NCBI GenBank assembly: GCA_964570825.1 | Contig: CAZMZJ010000022.1 | Span: 1 to 22,178 of the forward strand | From: UMGS1002 sp964570825 | Lineage (GTDB): Bacteria > Bacillota > Clostridia > Oscillospirales > CAG-272 | Length of the DNA stretch: 22,178 nucleotides | Direction: 5' to 3' | Translations under genes and position numbers: made by a program | Part shown: positions 21,758 to 22,178 of the stretch, piece after piece | How positions within the stretch are numbered: the stretch's first letter is position 1 | How the letters are laid out: each line of letters starts with the position of its first letter | Notes under the pieces: model-generated | The model's input: only the letters and a program-made list of their open reading frames with translations | Told to the model about the DNA's origin: nothing | The model's database searches: none

Positions 21758-22102
21758 TTATTTTTTGCTGCCGCCTATATTGGAATCCTCTGTACCTGAG
21801 GAACTTTCATTTTCATTCTCGCCGCCATCCTCTGAAATCTCAGCGCCCTCGCCTTCTGGCGCGATCAGCTCCGCCGCCGTATCAAGGTCATCCTTTCGGA
21901 CGAAAATATCGGTTCCGAACATCGAGTATCCTGCGATAATCTTGACCGAGCTGCCCGAACCCCTTTCCTTGACAAGGTACGGAATTCCCGCGCCTTCAAG
22001 TATTCCGCGGACTATGGCAAACTCCACATTGTCATAAACCGTCGTCAGCAGTTCAAGCCCCTCGGGATGCTTGCTTGCTTTATCAAGCCCGAAAAAGCCC
22101 AT
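21758..22102 (-). CDS. DUF2007-type small protein
   Basis: A 114-residue protein. Residues about 15-80 match the DUF2007 (putative signal-transducing) pattern: LLTTVYDNVEFAIVRGILEG, then AGIPYLVKE, then DIFVRKDDLDTAAELI. The tail after that is acidic and Ser/Asn-rich and probably disordered. The ATG at 22102 has GAGGTG six bases upstream; a GTG at 22111 with AAGGAG is an alternative. It sits between thiI and a gene running off the window edge. Its function is unknown. Confidence 0.85.
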   Translation of the reverse strand: MGFFGLDKASKHPEGLELLTTVYDNVEFAIVRGILEGAGIPYLVKERGSGSSVKIIAGYSMFGTDIFVRKDDLDTAAELIAPEGEGAEISEDGGENENESSSGTEDSNIGGSKK

Positions 22103-22112
22103 AATCGGCACC

Positions 22113-22178
22113 TCACTCCTTATAATAATTTGGGAACAACCTTTCCCAGACCTTGCGGCAGGCGTATGTATCCGCGAT
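22113..22178 (-). CDS. C-terminal end of an unidentified gene cut by the window edge
   Basis: An open frame of 22 codons on the minus strand ends in WERLFPNYYKE and a TGA at 22113-22115. The stop lies inside the ribosome-binding region of the DUF2007 gene, the tight spacing expected within an operon. Too little is visible to name the product. Confidence 0.55.
   Translation of the reverse strand: MADTYACRKVWERLFPNYYKE

Overview
The window looks like chromosome from a Gram-positive, probably spore-forming anaerobe of the Clostridia (Oscillospiraceae/Ruminococcaceae-like). The reasons are strong AGGAGG-type ribosome binding sites, a spoVG gene, a BlaI/BlaR1-type module, a ThiI without a rhodanese domain, DUF2007 and YerC-type small proteins, and many short genes with Rho-independent hairpins. 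No integrase, transposase, CRISPR array or phage gene was seen. The species call is inference from gene content only.

Left part (1-10073), accessory in character. An AraC-type regulator fused to a ComEC-like metallo-beta-lactamase-fold domain (328-2046) converges on a three-gene minus-strand operon: lipoprotein (5670-6950), internally duplicated ABC permease (3206-5644) and ABC ATPase (2263-3204). An 870-base gap follows. It holds an 11-bp tandem repeat next to a -10 box and a strong terminator with no gene between them, which is a candidate small RNA. Next is a plus-strand operon: a BlaI-type repressor with two matching operator dyads in its promoter, an M56 peptidase lacking the BlaR1 sensor domain, and an unknown polytopic membrane protein.

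Middle part (10089-11023). A minus-strand tRNA operon (Val-Asp-Phe-Gly-Cys) is driven by a perfect TTGACA-17-TATAAT promoter. Downstream of tRNA-Cys a 17-base copy of the tRNA 3' end recurs 100 bp away, interleaved with several hairpins.

Right part (11094-22178), mostly housekeeping. On the minus strand there are a membrane-anchored XRE regulator with three 17-residue repeats, a YerC-like regulator / methyltransferase / PH-domain membrane protein operon, murC, a YfcE-like phosphoesterase with a lipid/diacylglycerol kinase, a phosphoribosyltransferase, thiI, a DUF2007 protein and the tail of one more gene. On the plus strand there are spoVG, followed by a strongly folded 3' element, and a three-gene cluster of uncharacterised proteins (18234-19833) whose terminal helices look like those of sporulation-associated proteins.

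The best candidates for something undescribed are the 18234-19833 cluster with its orphan upstream terminator, the AraC-MBL fusion, the sensorless BlaI/M56/membrane-protein module, the orphan promoter-terminator pair at 7225-7556, and the tRNA-Cys 3'-end duplication. All of these are inferences from sequence.
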